In this document: positions 33,281 to 45,198 of the stretch, piece after piece
How the letters are laid out: each line of letters opens with the position of its first letter
Numbering within the stretch: the first letter of the stretch is position 1
NCBI GenBank assembly: GCA_029204225.1
Contig: MU831555.1
Coordinates: forward strand, 1-64,000
Reading direction: 5' to 3'
Length of the DNA stretch: 64,000 bases
Source of the DNA: Diphasiastrum complanatum
Taxonomy: Eukaryota; Streptophyta; Lycopodiopsida; Lycopodiales; Lycopodiaceae
Made by a program: the position numbers and the translations under genes
Notes under the pieces: generated by a model
Told to the model about the DNA's origin: nothing
The model's database searches: none
What the model saw: only the letters and a program-made list of their open reading frames with translations

Positions 33281-34290
33281 ATGGATCCTAATCCTACCAC
33301 ACAGCCTATGTCTCCTACTCATGAGGTTACAACATCTACTTCTACCTTGGATTCCGAATCCTCGTTGCTTGCAATTAACAATCTACAGCAACAGATTGTT
33401 GATTTGCAATCTAAACACTCTCGAGATCAGCAAGACTTGAAGGAATTGACGCAGTTAAGGCAACTATTGCATCAAGCTTTGTTCACCCCTGAGATTTTTG
33501 CTGGGGAGAAGAAGGGTAGAACCCCTGAAGCGGTCTTGTTGTGGATCGATCGGTGGAATTTGCATTTTTCCATGCATGATTCATCCGACGACAACAAGAT
33601 CAATCTAGCTGTCATGTACATGCGAGGTAAAGCTTTTACGTGGTGGCAAGATCCCCAATGTAAAGGGTAAGAAGCCTTTCTTTCCAAAGAAAACGAAAGA
33701 TAAGGCGAAAGATGGGTCTTCTGGTTCTGGTAAATCGCAGGAAATATCTACCTTGGATCAAGAAACCTTTATGAAAGCCAGAAGCGACAATCTATGCTTT
33801 AATTGCATGGAACCAGGTCATGTCGCGAAGGAATGTCCAAAGAAAAGGAAGGCTAAAAGGGCATCTTTTAAGATGCCAAGTAACCCTAGCATATCTTGTG
33901 TTGATCTTCCCTTTGTTGGTAATTCTGTGTGAGCATTGTTGTTTCAATACAGCTGTTTTTGGTCCTCACGACTTCATTCGGATGAAGGGGGTTGTGGGTG
34001 GCCAAGCCATAACAATTTTATTTGATGATGGTTCCACACATACTTTTATTAACTTTAATTTGTTGCAGAAGCTAAGGGCGGAAACAAGGCAAAGTGACCA
34101 CCCTTATACAGTGAAGCTGGCAACAGGAGCGGAAAGCCAAGTTTGGGACTGGATAGTCCCACATCTACTGATTCAAATACAAGCCTATAGTGATAAATTA
34201 GACTTTCATATTATGAATCTAGATAGGGTAGATGTAATACTTGCTAAGGAGTGGTTCTATGAGAGAAACGAGTCAATGAAGAAAAACTAT
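33281..34290 (+). pseudogene. Ty3/gypsy gag-protease relic, second copy
   Basis: Gag opens MDPNPTTQPMSPTHE, has a helical segment with LQQQIVDLQSKHSRDQ, and ends its capsid part at AFTWWQDPQ. The rest of the capsid is deleted at about 33660. An intact Cx2Cx4Hx4C knuckle, CFNCMEPGHVAKEC, lies near 33802. After a frame change near 33930 the protease region follows, with ILFDDGSTHTFIN carrying the catalytic Asp. The sequence parallels 24.75-25.24 kb closely. Similarity ends after DVILAKEW near 34255, and no RT follows. Confidence 0.85.
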
Positions 34291-35432
34291 GTACGTGATC
34301 TAGGACGTGCGCATGGCTTGGAGTCTCCCACCTTGGAGGTATACAAGGGGAGGAGGACTCATTTGCCATCCATTCTATCTTACCTAGGAGGAGGTGGAGA
34401 GCGGTGTGCACGGCTAGGATGAGTGAGGCGGGAGATGGCTGAGAGCCTAGGCAGTGGTATGGGACACATGTTGGCCATGGGGGGTCTCCTTGTTGCAGTC
34501 TCACAAATTTTGCTCATAGACTAACGCGTGTTTAGCAGCCATGGAAAAGCTTTATCAACGTCTTTTAGTTATCAAAACATACATAAGTGTGTTACTTCTT
34601 ATGGGCGCATATAAAATTGTTAAGACTTAGCTAATTAGGTCTCTAGCAATGGTCATGGTAGTAAGTGTGTCACTAAAGGAAGCCATCTCTCTGAGCACCA
34701 ATGCAACACGTCTTTGGTCCGCATAATATACTGGGGAACACAAAGTAGGTGCAAGAGCTCGTAGTGTCATCCACAAATCTCATAGTAGAGAAGGCATTGG
34801 AAGATAAAGTGCTCTAACACAGTCACACATTCACCCCCATGGGTTTGGCATTTTGCAGATCAATGCATGAAGATATTCAACACAATAATATAAAACTCAA
34901 GAATCTTCTTTTTTTTAAATAATAGCTGCTAAATTGGGTTTTTGGGCCCAAAAAAGAGATTCTAATTTTGTTTTCTTCAATTATGCTTTGTATATACAGA
35001 ACAGTATGTTCCATACCATTCCGTATGGAATAGGATTCTATGGAATAAATCCATGTCCTCAAAGCAAGCCGATCCATGAATTTGCGTCTCATTGCTTTCA
35101 AAACAAAAAACTGCACGGTCAAGCATGTGCCGCTTAGTATTCATCTTTTTGTCTTGATAGCAGTCTGGGCAGAATTTGAAAATTTGCACTGGTGTTACAT
35201 GAAGTTGTTTGCTGTGGAGCCACTTGAATAAGCTAATAAGGTTGAGATCCTCAAATAAAGAGAAGGGCAAACTATGAGAGTTGTCGATCTTTTCACATCA
35301 TGATATTTAAGGCTTCTAACTGTTCTTCAAGGATGCAAATGATGTCTTAAATGAATTTTATGTCATATTGATCCTGATTGCAAGTGTGTTGTTTGTTGGG
35401 GAAATGTTATTGCACATGGGGCTTACGAACAG
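34291..35432. other. Mostly unrecognised; probably intron or upstream DNA of the BolA2 gene
   Basis: No gene is recognised on the plus strand. On the minus strand, 34877-35270 has an anonymous 97-aa frame, and 34640-34880 contains a weak Cys/His pattern that could be the end of a LINE. If the BolA2 gene is functional, this belongs to its upstream intron, because the missing 5' exon was not found nearby. Confidence 0.3.
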
Positions 35433-35778
35433 ACTGTGGTTGACACATCAGGCGGGTAAGTAGATGTAAGTTTTCATTGACTTAATGTGTCCTTCGTAGT
35501 TGACATGTCAGGATGACTAATTTGTGAGTATGGGTGCTCTTGGTGCTTTTCTAGTTTGTGTATTTTGTTTGAGATCAAGGAGCTGGTTCTGTTCCAGATG
35601 TGGCGCAAGTTTTGATGTTGAGATAGCATCAGCAAATTTTGAAGGAAAACGGTTACTAGAACGACACCGCCTGGTGAATACAGCTTTGGCAGAAGAGTTG
35701 AAGCAAATTCATGCTTTGTCTATAAGTAAAGCTCTGACGCCTCAACAATGGAAAGATCAGCAACCAAGCCCTGCTTAG
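35433..35778 (+). CDS. BOLA2: BolA2-like protein, last two exons
   Basis: BolA2 proteins partner monothiol glutaredoxins and act in Fe-S cluster and redox signalling in cytosol and nucleus. The last exon (35598-35778) encodes CGASFDVEIAS, the signature FEGKRLLERHRLVN with the invariant His, then EELKQIHALSI and ALTPQQW, ending QPSPA with TAG at 35776. A 142-bp intron (35456-35597, GTAAGT...CCAG) precedes it. The exon before it (about 35433-35455) encodes VVDTSGG, joining in phase to give the family's DTSGGCGASF. The 5' exon encoding the first 20-30 residues was not found, so the gene is either split by a long repeat-filled intron or broken. The C-terminal two-thirds is intact. The upstream exon start at 35433 is a choice among AG sites. 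Confidence 0.85.
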
Positions 35779-37244
35779 TTTTGGGATGACTTGCCTACTT
35801 TCAGTACTTCTCAGTTTGTGGTATTCGTTTATGTATTTGAAGTAACGGGTGGCAATAATGTGAGAACTTTGATGATGATGTTGTTACAAGTGGCATTTGG
35901 TGCTTAACAACCTTTTGCTGGTAAAAAGCATTGTATGCAATATTTTCCTTTGGCTTAGTTGTGCCAGCTTTGCTGCTGAGAATCTGTCCGTGTTATTTTC
36001 AACAGTTGAGCTTTGAAGTATCTTTAGCATCAGACATAGTCATGGGTTTGAACCTTGACAAATCTTAAAGTATATTCCTTCTTAAAAAACATTGGAATTT
36101 CTGTCAACAAAAGGTGCAGGACTGACTTCCCTTCTTTCATTGTTATCTTTCTATCATATCATAGTAGATGTTATTTTATCACCTGCACTGACACAAGTTA
36201 CAAAGATATGCTGTGTTTTTCACATTACCACCTGTTCTCAGCTTATAGGGTAATGTATCATTTGATGTCACCATTCTTTTGGCAAAAATAAGTCATCAAC
36301 AAAATGTGTACAAAACTATAGACTCTAGAGAACATTGTTTTATGGTTCAGAGTGCGATTTACCATTCCAAGCTTTTGGAACCACCAAAAGTTGTTAGTGA
36401 TGACATTTTGGTGTGGCTGGGACTTCTACACATTGTCATGTCTCCCTTCTGACTTCATAGCTTCCCTAAAGTCAAGTCCTTCAATGAGTTTAGCCTTATC
36501 TGAGTTCTTCTACACTCATGTTCATGTCTCCCTCTCCCTTGACATATCAGAAAAACCTTACAACCTGTAAGGTTCCTTTTGAAAACCTGTTTTACCACTA
36601 GTAAATTCACACATCCTTTTACAAACAGTAAAAACTCAGAATCACACTCCTGCGCTCAAAACCTCGTGCGATGCGATAAGAACAGTGTGCGCTCAGCGCT
36701 CAGAACAGTGAAATAGAGAAATGTGCACTCAGAACAGTGAAAGAGAGAGGGTAAAAATTTTTACTACTGCTTTACGATGGGGAAGGCCTACGGGCGGGGG
36801 CCTTCCGCGTTTGGAGGCGAAACGTAGAAGGCCCCTGCCCTGGGGCCTTCCCCTATACGTAGCTTCCCTAAAGTCGAGTTCATTAATGAGTTCAGCCTTA
36901 TCTGAGTTCATTTCAGTGACGAGTTCATCTTGTTGTGCAGCTCACATAAGAAGTTGCTACACAGTTCATCAGAAAGAGTTCTGAACTCTCTAGCTATGGA
37001 CACACATTTTGAAACATAAGGGGATGAAGAGAAATATCTCAAGGAGCACTCAAAGAACTAAACTATTTGTTGGCACGATTGGTGGAATCAATGTTGCAGG
37101 ATTAGTTCTGATCCTTTCATTTCTCTCACCACAGTTGTCAAATCAAACATGAGTTCAGTTTTGAATTCCTTGACTAGTGTTAGGAAAAACCAACTGGAAT
37201 AATTCCTCACATGCAAATGCTCAAGGAGCAGAAGTTCCACAGCA
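35779..37244. other. No gene; diverged direct repeats and a GC-rich hairpin
   Basis: A block of about 50 bp (tagcttccctaaagtc, then 'gccttatctgagttc') occurs at about 36459-36508 and again at 36859-36908. Between them, 36775-36860 is GC-rich with GGGGAAGGCC near its start and GGCCTTCCCC near its end, plus two inner ggccttcc-type half-sites, so it can fold into nested hairpins. The repeats may be LTR parts of copia relic 3, which starts at about 37245, but I found no primer site. Confidence 0.4.
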
Positions 37245-38125
37245 ATGAAACTCAAAATTAAACAACAAAGCACACATTCCTTGGGATTGTGGTTGAGCTT
37301 GAGCCAAGGTCAACTTGAACTTGTGTCCACCTATCAATATTTTATCACTCACAAGCAATCGTATCTGGTTCAATCAACTAAAGGAGTTGGGGACAATGGA
37401 ACTCCCGTTATTCAAGCAAATGGGTACGTGCACATAATTAGATTGGCATGGTTTCCATCTAGCTACCTAATGAAAGTAGTAGAAGCATCAAGGAGGTACT
37501 TTATGTGCCAGGCTTTAACAAGAATCTGCTTTCAGTAGGTGTGATCGTTGATCATAACTGAGAGTAGAATTCGCCCAAGATCGATGCTCTGTGAAAGATG
37601 TGAATTAAAAATATAAGGTCATCGTTGATGGGATTAGGAAACCCAAGACGAAGCTTTAAAAGTTAAATGCTATGGTTAAGGGGCAACATGGACTTATCTC
37701 ATCCATTCTATCCGAATTAATCTGTGGCACAAAAGATTTGGTCATTTAAACCTTGGAAGTCTCAATTTAATGAGCAATTGGGAATGGTAAGCGGATTATA
37801 TGTTGTTGATGATCAATCAAAGATGGTCTGTGACTTGTGTTTATGGGAAGCAGCATCGTGAGAAATTCAAGTGAGGAAGCATTGCAAGGACAAAAAAAAT
37901 ATTGGACGTTGTTCACACAAACATATGCAGACCTATAAGGACAATGTCTACAGGTGGGGACATTTAAGTACTTTACAACTTTTATAGATGATATGTCTCA
38001 TAAGATATCGATTTATTTTTTGAAAAAGAAATCTGATGCCTTTGATACTTTCAAAAGCTTAAAAGCTATGATAAAAAATTAAACAGGTAGGAAGATCAAG
38101 ATCTTAAGATCTGATAGTGGAGGGT
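37245..38125 (+). pseudogene. Ty1/copia relic 3 (protease to integrase)
   Basis: Recognisable parts are a protease/pre-integrase linker (VGDNGTPVIQANG at about 37390), LYVPGFNKNLLSVG at about 37500-37540 after a frame change, LWHKRFGHLNLGSL at about 37725, and the start of integrase, LDVVHTNICRPI, near 37905. The first catalytic Asp is Asn here, as in copia relic 2. Integrase ends at the SDSGG motif near 38115. Many stops are present. A short 'attcatc' run follows at about 38150-38180. Confidence 0.75.
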
Positions 38126-38559
38126 GTAAAAGATTCAAACGGGTTCTAGCAATTCAACATTCATCATTCATCATTCATCATTTAATATAGCCTAACAGAA
38201 AAGCATTTAATAATAATAGAGAGAAACTTTCCACCTCTATAACAAATTAATGATAGAGCAATACAATGAAGCACAAATGTGAGAAAAAACTCTCCTATGT
38301 AGGGAGCAATGATTTTCTAGTTCCTTGTAATAACAAATCGCTATAGTAATGAAACCTTGCCATTCTTGGCTTGTGCACCAAACAAGGTGGACAAAAATTT
38401 TCACACCTGAGTCTTCGACAAATCTACATGATGTATATGAGAATTAGCCAAGCAAAGCTCGATATAGGCAGTTGCCCTCTTATCATTCATTCTCCACTTA
38501 AGTAAGGATGTTGGATCAATTGGTGGTGAATCAGTGCCACTAACTATGCCCCAAAGGCC

Positions 38560-39240
38560 TGTTTAAATAGTCTCATTTTAACTTGCCAATCTCATTCAGG
38601 TACTGCTTCAACATAAAATAATGCAGCATCTGGCAATTCATCATCCACTTCAGTATTAACTAGTGTTGTCCGTATTCTTGAAACATGATTGGCAAGATAA
38701 TGTTGTTTACCCTTCCGAACCACAACTCGAAAATCAAATTTTGTCAATAATAATAACCATCTTGCAATGCATCCCGTATTGCATGTCTTGTTGACTAAGT
38801 AAAGGTTGATGGTCGGTATAAAATGCGAAGTGTGTTGCCATCAAATAATGTCAAAATTTCTTTACTAAAAATACCATAGCCAATGCTTCCCTTTTCGTAG
38901 TGGAATAATTCTTTTCAGAATCACTAAGTTGTCGACAACTCTATTGTCCAGTTTGGACCTCGCAATATTGGTGCAGAAGGTAAGGCTTTCTTCAGTCCAA
39001 CTTTTCAACTGTCCAAATCGGTACAATTGTCAATTTGTATATAGGTTGTGTTAAGTCCACAAAGAAAAGAATAAATATTCGATAATAATTCGCATGATCC
39101 ATAAAAATGTAAACTCCTCGAATTGTTCCTGGTGGAGGTATATCCACGATAACCTTAATCTTAGACTAATCTGTAGCAATTCCATGTCTTGATATCACAT
39201 CCGCTCCAGCAAGGCGATCCAATATCCTTTTTGTAAAAGG
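38560..39240 (-). pseudogene. Ty3/gypsy RT-end and RNase H relic
   Basis: Read on the minus strand from 39240: an RT-connection segment (DVISRHGIATD, then IVDIPPPGTIRGVY, then FMDHANYYRIFI), then RNase H with LSDSEKNYSTTKREALAMVF at about 38930 and ATHFAFYTDHQPL at about 38835, then VVRKGKQHYLANH in a shifted frame near 38690. Stops and frame changes are frequent. The 5' and 3' parts of the element are missing. Confidence 0.75.
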
Positions 39241-41059
39241 TAACAGAAAGTCATCTTTTTTTATTTAGATAGATCACATTGTACATTTTGTACAATCAAG
39301 GTCAACCATAAATAGGTGTATCCAAGTTCAAAGCCTACATATTAGCAAGGAACACTTAGGATACCCTCCTAGGGATTTGAGCACGCACCTCACTAGATGT
39401 TCAAGTACCACTTGTCCAATTTGGGAGCAATCTATTCCTCTTCAAGTAAGGATGTAGCAAGGCTCCCAATCTCATCCAATGATTCACAAGCCTGTATCCA
39501 AAATCAAGATTCCTAATACAATCTTTCATGGAGTCTAGATCATTGTGGATGAAGGTGGGGCCTTTGGATGATTCACGAAACCTTTATCCAAAATAAAGAC
39601 TCCTAAGAGTCTAGATCATTGGATGAAGGTGCGGCCTTGCCTACATCCTCATTCACAACAAAGAGTAAGCTCATGCATTCAAGTTGGCTATTCTAAGAAA
39701 ACCTCTTCATGCTTTGGGTGATATTGCACAATCTATATTTTGTCCCTCTTCTATGTCCTTGTCAAGTAATATGATAAATTTTGTGCCGATATTGAATATA
39801 AGCATCACGCTAGGTGACATGTAATAAAGGCTCGTAAGTATTAATAGGTACCATGATTAATATAGCATGACTAATTCAAAGGTGCACCTCATATGCATTG
39901 TCATGAACTCACTCAAGACCATTTGCACAACAATGATTGGCCATGCAATATGTAGAATCTATATTCCACTCCCAGGATGTCTTCTAGAAATGGAGCCTTT
40001 GACTTTCCATGGCCACTATCACCTTGTGGGCCATACACAAGATCATACAAGCGTCAAATGTATTCTTATTTTCTAAAATTGAATCCCATGTTGAAAATCA
40101 TTTGACTCTTCAAAAATATCCTATTTTGAAAAAATGGAAGAGAAGTCAATGAGTTTCCTTTTTCTACAATTTTGAGTAAAAAGGCCCAAGTCCATTAAGA
40201 TTGGTTTCACACACCTGGGGATAAGTGCATATCAAAAAATGAAATTATTTTTCCAACTTGATAGGAGCATAAGGCTTTTAGACAAAGCAACTTGTTCAAG
40301 GGACGTGCAAGTTGCTTGAATTTAGATTTGAATAATGTGATACTTAATTCCATTGGATATGGGGCTTTTGGTCTCAACACTAACCTAGATTTATTGAGCA
40401 TACTTAAGGATCTCGCCAAAAAAAGTGGACTTACCACATGTTTTCATATATTCTTGCCACAAAAGATTCCATCTAGGAGTAAGTCCCACCATGTGTGAAA
40501 GGAGAGGAGGCCACTTGAAATGACATTAACCAATGAGAGAAACTATTATGGGCCCTCACCACCAGCTACTAGACTTTTATGTGAAACCACCCCAATATAT
40601 TGATATGTATTTTATTGTGAATTTAAACTTGGAATAAAAGAGTAGACTATTTATTAATGCATATAACGGGCATAAGTGAGGAAATCATGACAAATGTTTT
40701 GACTTTCTTTCCAATCATTATGAATTTATGAGACTAATTTTGATTAAGTAATCATATCATGATATTTTCCACCTTCATTGAGTTTATTGAGTGTGCACAT
40801 GTTGACCATAATAAAAGGCTTTCATCTCTCCCTTGGTGCTTTTAATCAGATTTGTACAAAAAGAACCATCACTTTACATGATTTAACAAAAAAAACATCT
40901 TTTGCATGTTCAAGCGGGAGACTTTGGATATCTTAAAAGGAGCATGTGAGCATAACAATGCTTGCGAAAAATTATTTTTTTGACCTATAGGTTTGTTTCA
41001 AAGTTGGGCTAAAAAACCTTTTGGTCCTACTTTTAACACTTAAATAACAATGTTTCAGC

Positions 41060-41060
<1 letters not shown>
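39241..41060. other. Intergenic; nothing recognised
   Basis: Short frames (39867-40076, 40207-40437, 40292-40498) have no known domain. AT-rich; no array or element ends seen. Confidence 0.4.

Positions 41061-41061
<1 letters not shown>

Positions 41062-41141
<80 letters not shown>
41062..41141. repeat. (GA)n microsatellite, about 40 units
   Basis: An uninterrupted GA dinucleotide run of 80 bases. It produces an artefactual Leu-Ser repeat frame on the minus strand. Confidence 0.97.
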
Positions 41142-41142
<1 letters not shown>

Positions 41143-41144
41143 GC

Positions 41145-41290
41145 TGAAGTAGTTGTTGAAGGGCCTGTGGGCCGTGGAAGGCTGTAGGCTGAAGGCTGCA
41201 TTGAGGTGGGAGAGGGAGGCTGAAGGCTGAAGTAGTCGTTGAAGGGTCCTTGGGCCACTGAAGGCTGTATGTAGGCTGGAGGCTATAGGC
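41145..41290. repeat. Two-copy tandem repeat rich in GGCTGAAGGCTG
   Basis: A unit of roughly 75 bp beginning 'gctgaagtagttgttgaagg' occurs at about 41144 and again near 41226, with variants. The phrase 'ggctg(t)aggctg' recurs within each. It follows directly on the GA run. Confidence 0.7.
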
Positions 41291-41299
41291 CCCTACTTA

Positions 41300-44200
41300 G
41301 TTGTAGCTTGTAGGCCTAATGCCCTTTTTCAGCAAATTAAAAACTTTAAGTTTTTTTTACAATAGGTTAAAAACGTATTAGCCCTTTAGATTAGTAAGCT
41401 TTAAGAACCTACAACTATAAATTTAGTAGGTGAATAAAAAATGAGCTCGTAAGGCTTTATAGGTTTTTCGTGAGCATTGGGGCATAAGCACAAGATTTTA
41501 TTCTTGGCCTTACAAAGAAATTGCTTTAAGTGCAAAAATATTAGACATATATTTTAGGAATTTGCAAAGAACAAGGGTTCCTATACAAGATAACACCAAC
41601 AATAAGAAGAAGAAACATCAAAATATCAATTTTAGAGGGAGAGAGAAATAGAAGGGAGGAGACCCCCTCATCATTGGGAGGGTAGGGAAGTATTGTAAAT
41701 TTGACGTGATCTCACCAATAATGTCTTAAAAGCCTAGAATGGGCAACCATCCCAAGGTCACCAAGCAAGTTTGGACTAAGCCCCAGCCTATGGATGAGCC
41801 CATCACAAGTTGAGATAGCTCTAGAGCTGGAGTCTAGGCTTAGATATCTCTTGAAGCGCATGCCCCCAAAGTGCTGGGCTAATTGTGCCAAGTGTTGAAG
41901 TCCCAAAAGTAATTCTATGTACAAAAAATGTGTAGTTACAACCATTTGTTTTAGGATTAAGGGGGCGTGCGAAATCACAACATCTCTCTCCAATTTTCAC
42001 TAAAAAAAATGAGATCCAAAAGGCATATACATAAGGACTGAGCCTGACTAGGTATGAGTCAAATCTTAACATGTGAGGGTGCCACCTAATCAGTCCTTCA
42101 CCTCTTGCTAAAGTCTTGATCTAATTTGTTGGTGCACTATGAGATTGCACCTCTCCAAATTTCTTATTTTCTAGGAGAAAGATCCTAACTTAATGAAACT
42201 TGGTAAAAGGACTTATGTACACATAAGATTAGGTCCTAATCTAAGACATGTCCTTCACACGTGGGAACAACCTCCACACACATGGGAACCACCTACGTAT
42301 GTATTTACAAGATTTAACAAGCTAATATTTTGCATTTTGCACAATTCCTATGGACTTACTTGGTATGATAGGGCACCATCGGAAATTTAGCAATGGGGCT
42401 ACAATTCACAAAAAAGACAAATTGACAAATTTTCATCCTTCTCAATAATAGAAACAAAAGAAGGGGCTAAGGAAGAAAAGATCCGTCCTAGAATCATTTG
42501 TATTACAAATAAGAAGATTACAATAATTAGAATCAATAATTTTTAATGCATGTAATTATCCATAATTTAAACCATTCACAATGAAATTAGGTTCAGATCA
42601 TAGGAGAACAATGCACACAACCATTGTTGTTACAATCTCTACTCTCCTCATAAGATGACCATGAAGACAATGAATACAAAATTGGTTATAGGGGCTAATT
42701 GCACCCTTTGAAGTTTTTAAGACCATTTAGGCTTGTCAATCCTTCTTACTATGAGTACTTACGATTCACTAAATAATACCTATATACATGTGTTATATAT
42801 TAATAGAAGCTTTTATTAGAAATTTTAACTTGATATTAGTTATTTCAATACTCCTCTTAATGACTAGTTTACATTTCAGTAGAAATAAATCACCCTACTC
42901 CCTTTTTATAACACCCAACAAAAATAAAATTTGCCAAAATATCTTCATCCTTTGATTCTTGTCTTTGGATGAATTTTTCTACACATGCAGCATCATTAGA
43001 AATGAATTGAAATATGGCTTTCTATTGACTAGGTTTGCTCCAAGTATGAAGTTAAGATCTTCACAACTTTGCATGTGACCATCCATTGCTTTAATGCCAT
43101 GAAAAATGCCTCAAGAATACTTGGATCACCAACTATTCATCTTCGTTACTTCACATTGATCTCCCTTCACATTCACACATTTAGGCATGAATAAGATAAG
43201 TTGTAATTGTTGTTGCATTGGTTGTTGTAGATACAATTCCTCTACCATTAAGAGAAAAAAAAAGGTTATGCTTATTCACTCTAGAAACAGGTTCATTTAT
43301 TGAATGAGAAAGTTGAGTTCACTCATCCTGTTTTGAGCATCCTCCAGTTTGTAAATCATCTTAATAATGAGCAAAAATATTTACATAAGATTCATAGTCA
43401 TCACCATAATGGTCATACTTTGGAAGAAGTGAAATGGAATTATCTTCGAGGCACGTGAGCCACTTGATTTCTAATTGTGGTATTTAAGGACAATGACATA
43501 TTGATATCATGCATTTAATTGATCTTGTAAATTGTCATAAGCGTCACTAATCGGTTGTGTTTACAAGATGAATTATGGCTGTGATCAGCCATGGAAGCAA
43601 TTGCCCTTTAATTTGTTTTGATTTTGCAATAGTCTTGGTGAAGTCGATGTTTAAATCCCCATCATTTGTATATGAAAAATATTTAGGGTTAATCCTTAAT
43701 AGATTTGGATTGGGCAGGTTAAAAAAAACTGGTGCCATGAAAAATGCCTATCAACATTTGTCGAGGGGATGGCTCAGGCATTTACCTAAGCATTATGTCC
43801 ACACACTGATCGACATTTTATTTGACCATTCAAAGTCAGCACAAATGCCGACTAATGACTATCTACATTTTCTAACAAAGGGAAATGTCGATTGGATTTT
43901 TACTTAGTCATGGAAGGCCAATTTATAAGGATGGGAAATGCCGATCGGCATTTTCCTTAATCACAAAAAAACATGTTTTTGGCTTGTTGCAAGATTGTGT
44001 GTAAATATGCAGAGAATGTCGACGTGTGCCTGATTGTTTGTATTAATGCCAAGATCTCAATCTATAAACTGATTTCTAACAAAATTAAGGATTTCTAAGA
44101 AAAATATTTATATATATACGATATAGAATTTTTTTGAATTCTAGGATTTAATAAATTATTAAACCTTGTACAAATATTTCTAGCCAAAGCTTTGCTCAAA

Positions 44201-44790
44201 ATGTCTACCACAAAAATCACAAATCTACTCATTCTCTAACCCGAACTGCATCTTCAAATGCTAAGGTAGAGTTCTACTTTGCAAATCTTTGAACTATCAG
44301 TGGATAGTTAGCTTGGTTGTACTGAAGCATGTCCAAATTAAATGCATCATAATGCATATTCTCTAGTTGAACCACAAGTTGTCTGAGTAAAACAAAAAGA
44401 GCAGTTGGTCTGTGACAACAGACCTCAACAAACATTTGGTATTCTTGAACTTCAAACAAATCATAACCAGAGCTAGATGATATGTAATCATCACAATGTT
44501 TTAGCACTTCATGCACATTATTTGACATGAAATCCCAGTTGCAAATGTTGCTCCAAAAAGCATCATTACAAGACGATTGTATCTCATTTGCAAACCAAGT
44601 AATGGTCATAAAAATGCCAAAGGATTCATAAAGTGCAATCGAATCAACAACTAGAAATATGTCCAAACTATCTTCAGAATAGGCCTCCCAATGATATTGA
44701 AGGTGTACATTCGAATCAATGTTAATTCGAATCAGCAACATGGCACAACTTCAAAACACCTCCAGATATACATTTGATTCGATTGACCAG
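41300..44790. other. Intergenic; one motif cluster, no recognised gene
   Basis: Most of the stretch is anonymous. At 43756-44025 a short word, AAATG(C/T)CGA, or its complement recurs about six times and includes a perfect 18-bp palindrome at 43936-43953. A minus frame at 44274-44741 (155 aa from an ATG) has no recognised domain but lies directly downstream of a minus-strand gypsy pol fragment and may belong to it. Confidence 0.35.
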
Positions 44791-45198
44791 TCAGCTTTTC
44801 AAATATACTATTGAGTCACCTACACAAAGATCCAATACACTCCTCATGAATGTGGTGATTAGTCCAAAATCTGGTGAAGCAAATGTCAAGAGAAAATAGG
44901 TGACATGCATTATCACCTTGGGGACTGCTCCATCCACCAAGGATATGGTATGCTGGACTACCATTGGTGGGATACCCTTCAGATCACTATAATTCCAAGA
45001 GAAACAATCTTTATATTCTACCAATAATGAGCGTAATCTTTTGAATTGAGTGGGCGTTAACTGTTCTCCATTATGGTACATGACAAGTAGACTATTTTCA
45101 CACGTGGGAACAGGCTCCACACATGTGTGTTTATCTATATACAAGAATGCAAAAAGTAGATGACATGCAATGGCAACAATGCTCCTCACAAAGTTCAA
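44791..45198 (-). pseudogene. Ty3/gypsy pol fragment (protease-RT linker)
   Basis: The frame contains QFKRLRSLLVEYKDCFSWNY and DLKGIPPMVVQHTISL, the conserved stretch just before RT in gypsy pol. A related plus-strand piece is at 56476-56787. The RT core itself is missing here. Confidence 0.7.

Noticed and set aside
34640-34880. Possible LINE zinc-finger end (Cys/His pattern) on the minus strand
   Set aside because: Only a loose HGGECVTVLEHFIFQC similarity with stops around it; too weak to annotate.
35524-35597. N-terminal 25 residues of the BolA2 open frame
   Set aside because: They are intron sequence: a GTAAGT donor at 35456 and a CCAG acceptor at 35597 join the conserved DTSGG to CGASF in phase.
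41055-41258. Leu-Ser repeat protein on the minus strand
   Set aside because: It is the translation of the GA microsatellite.
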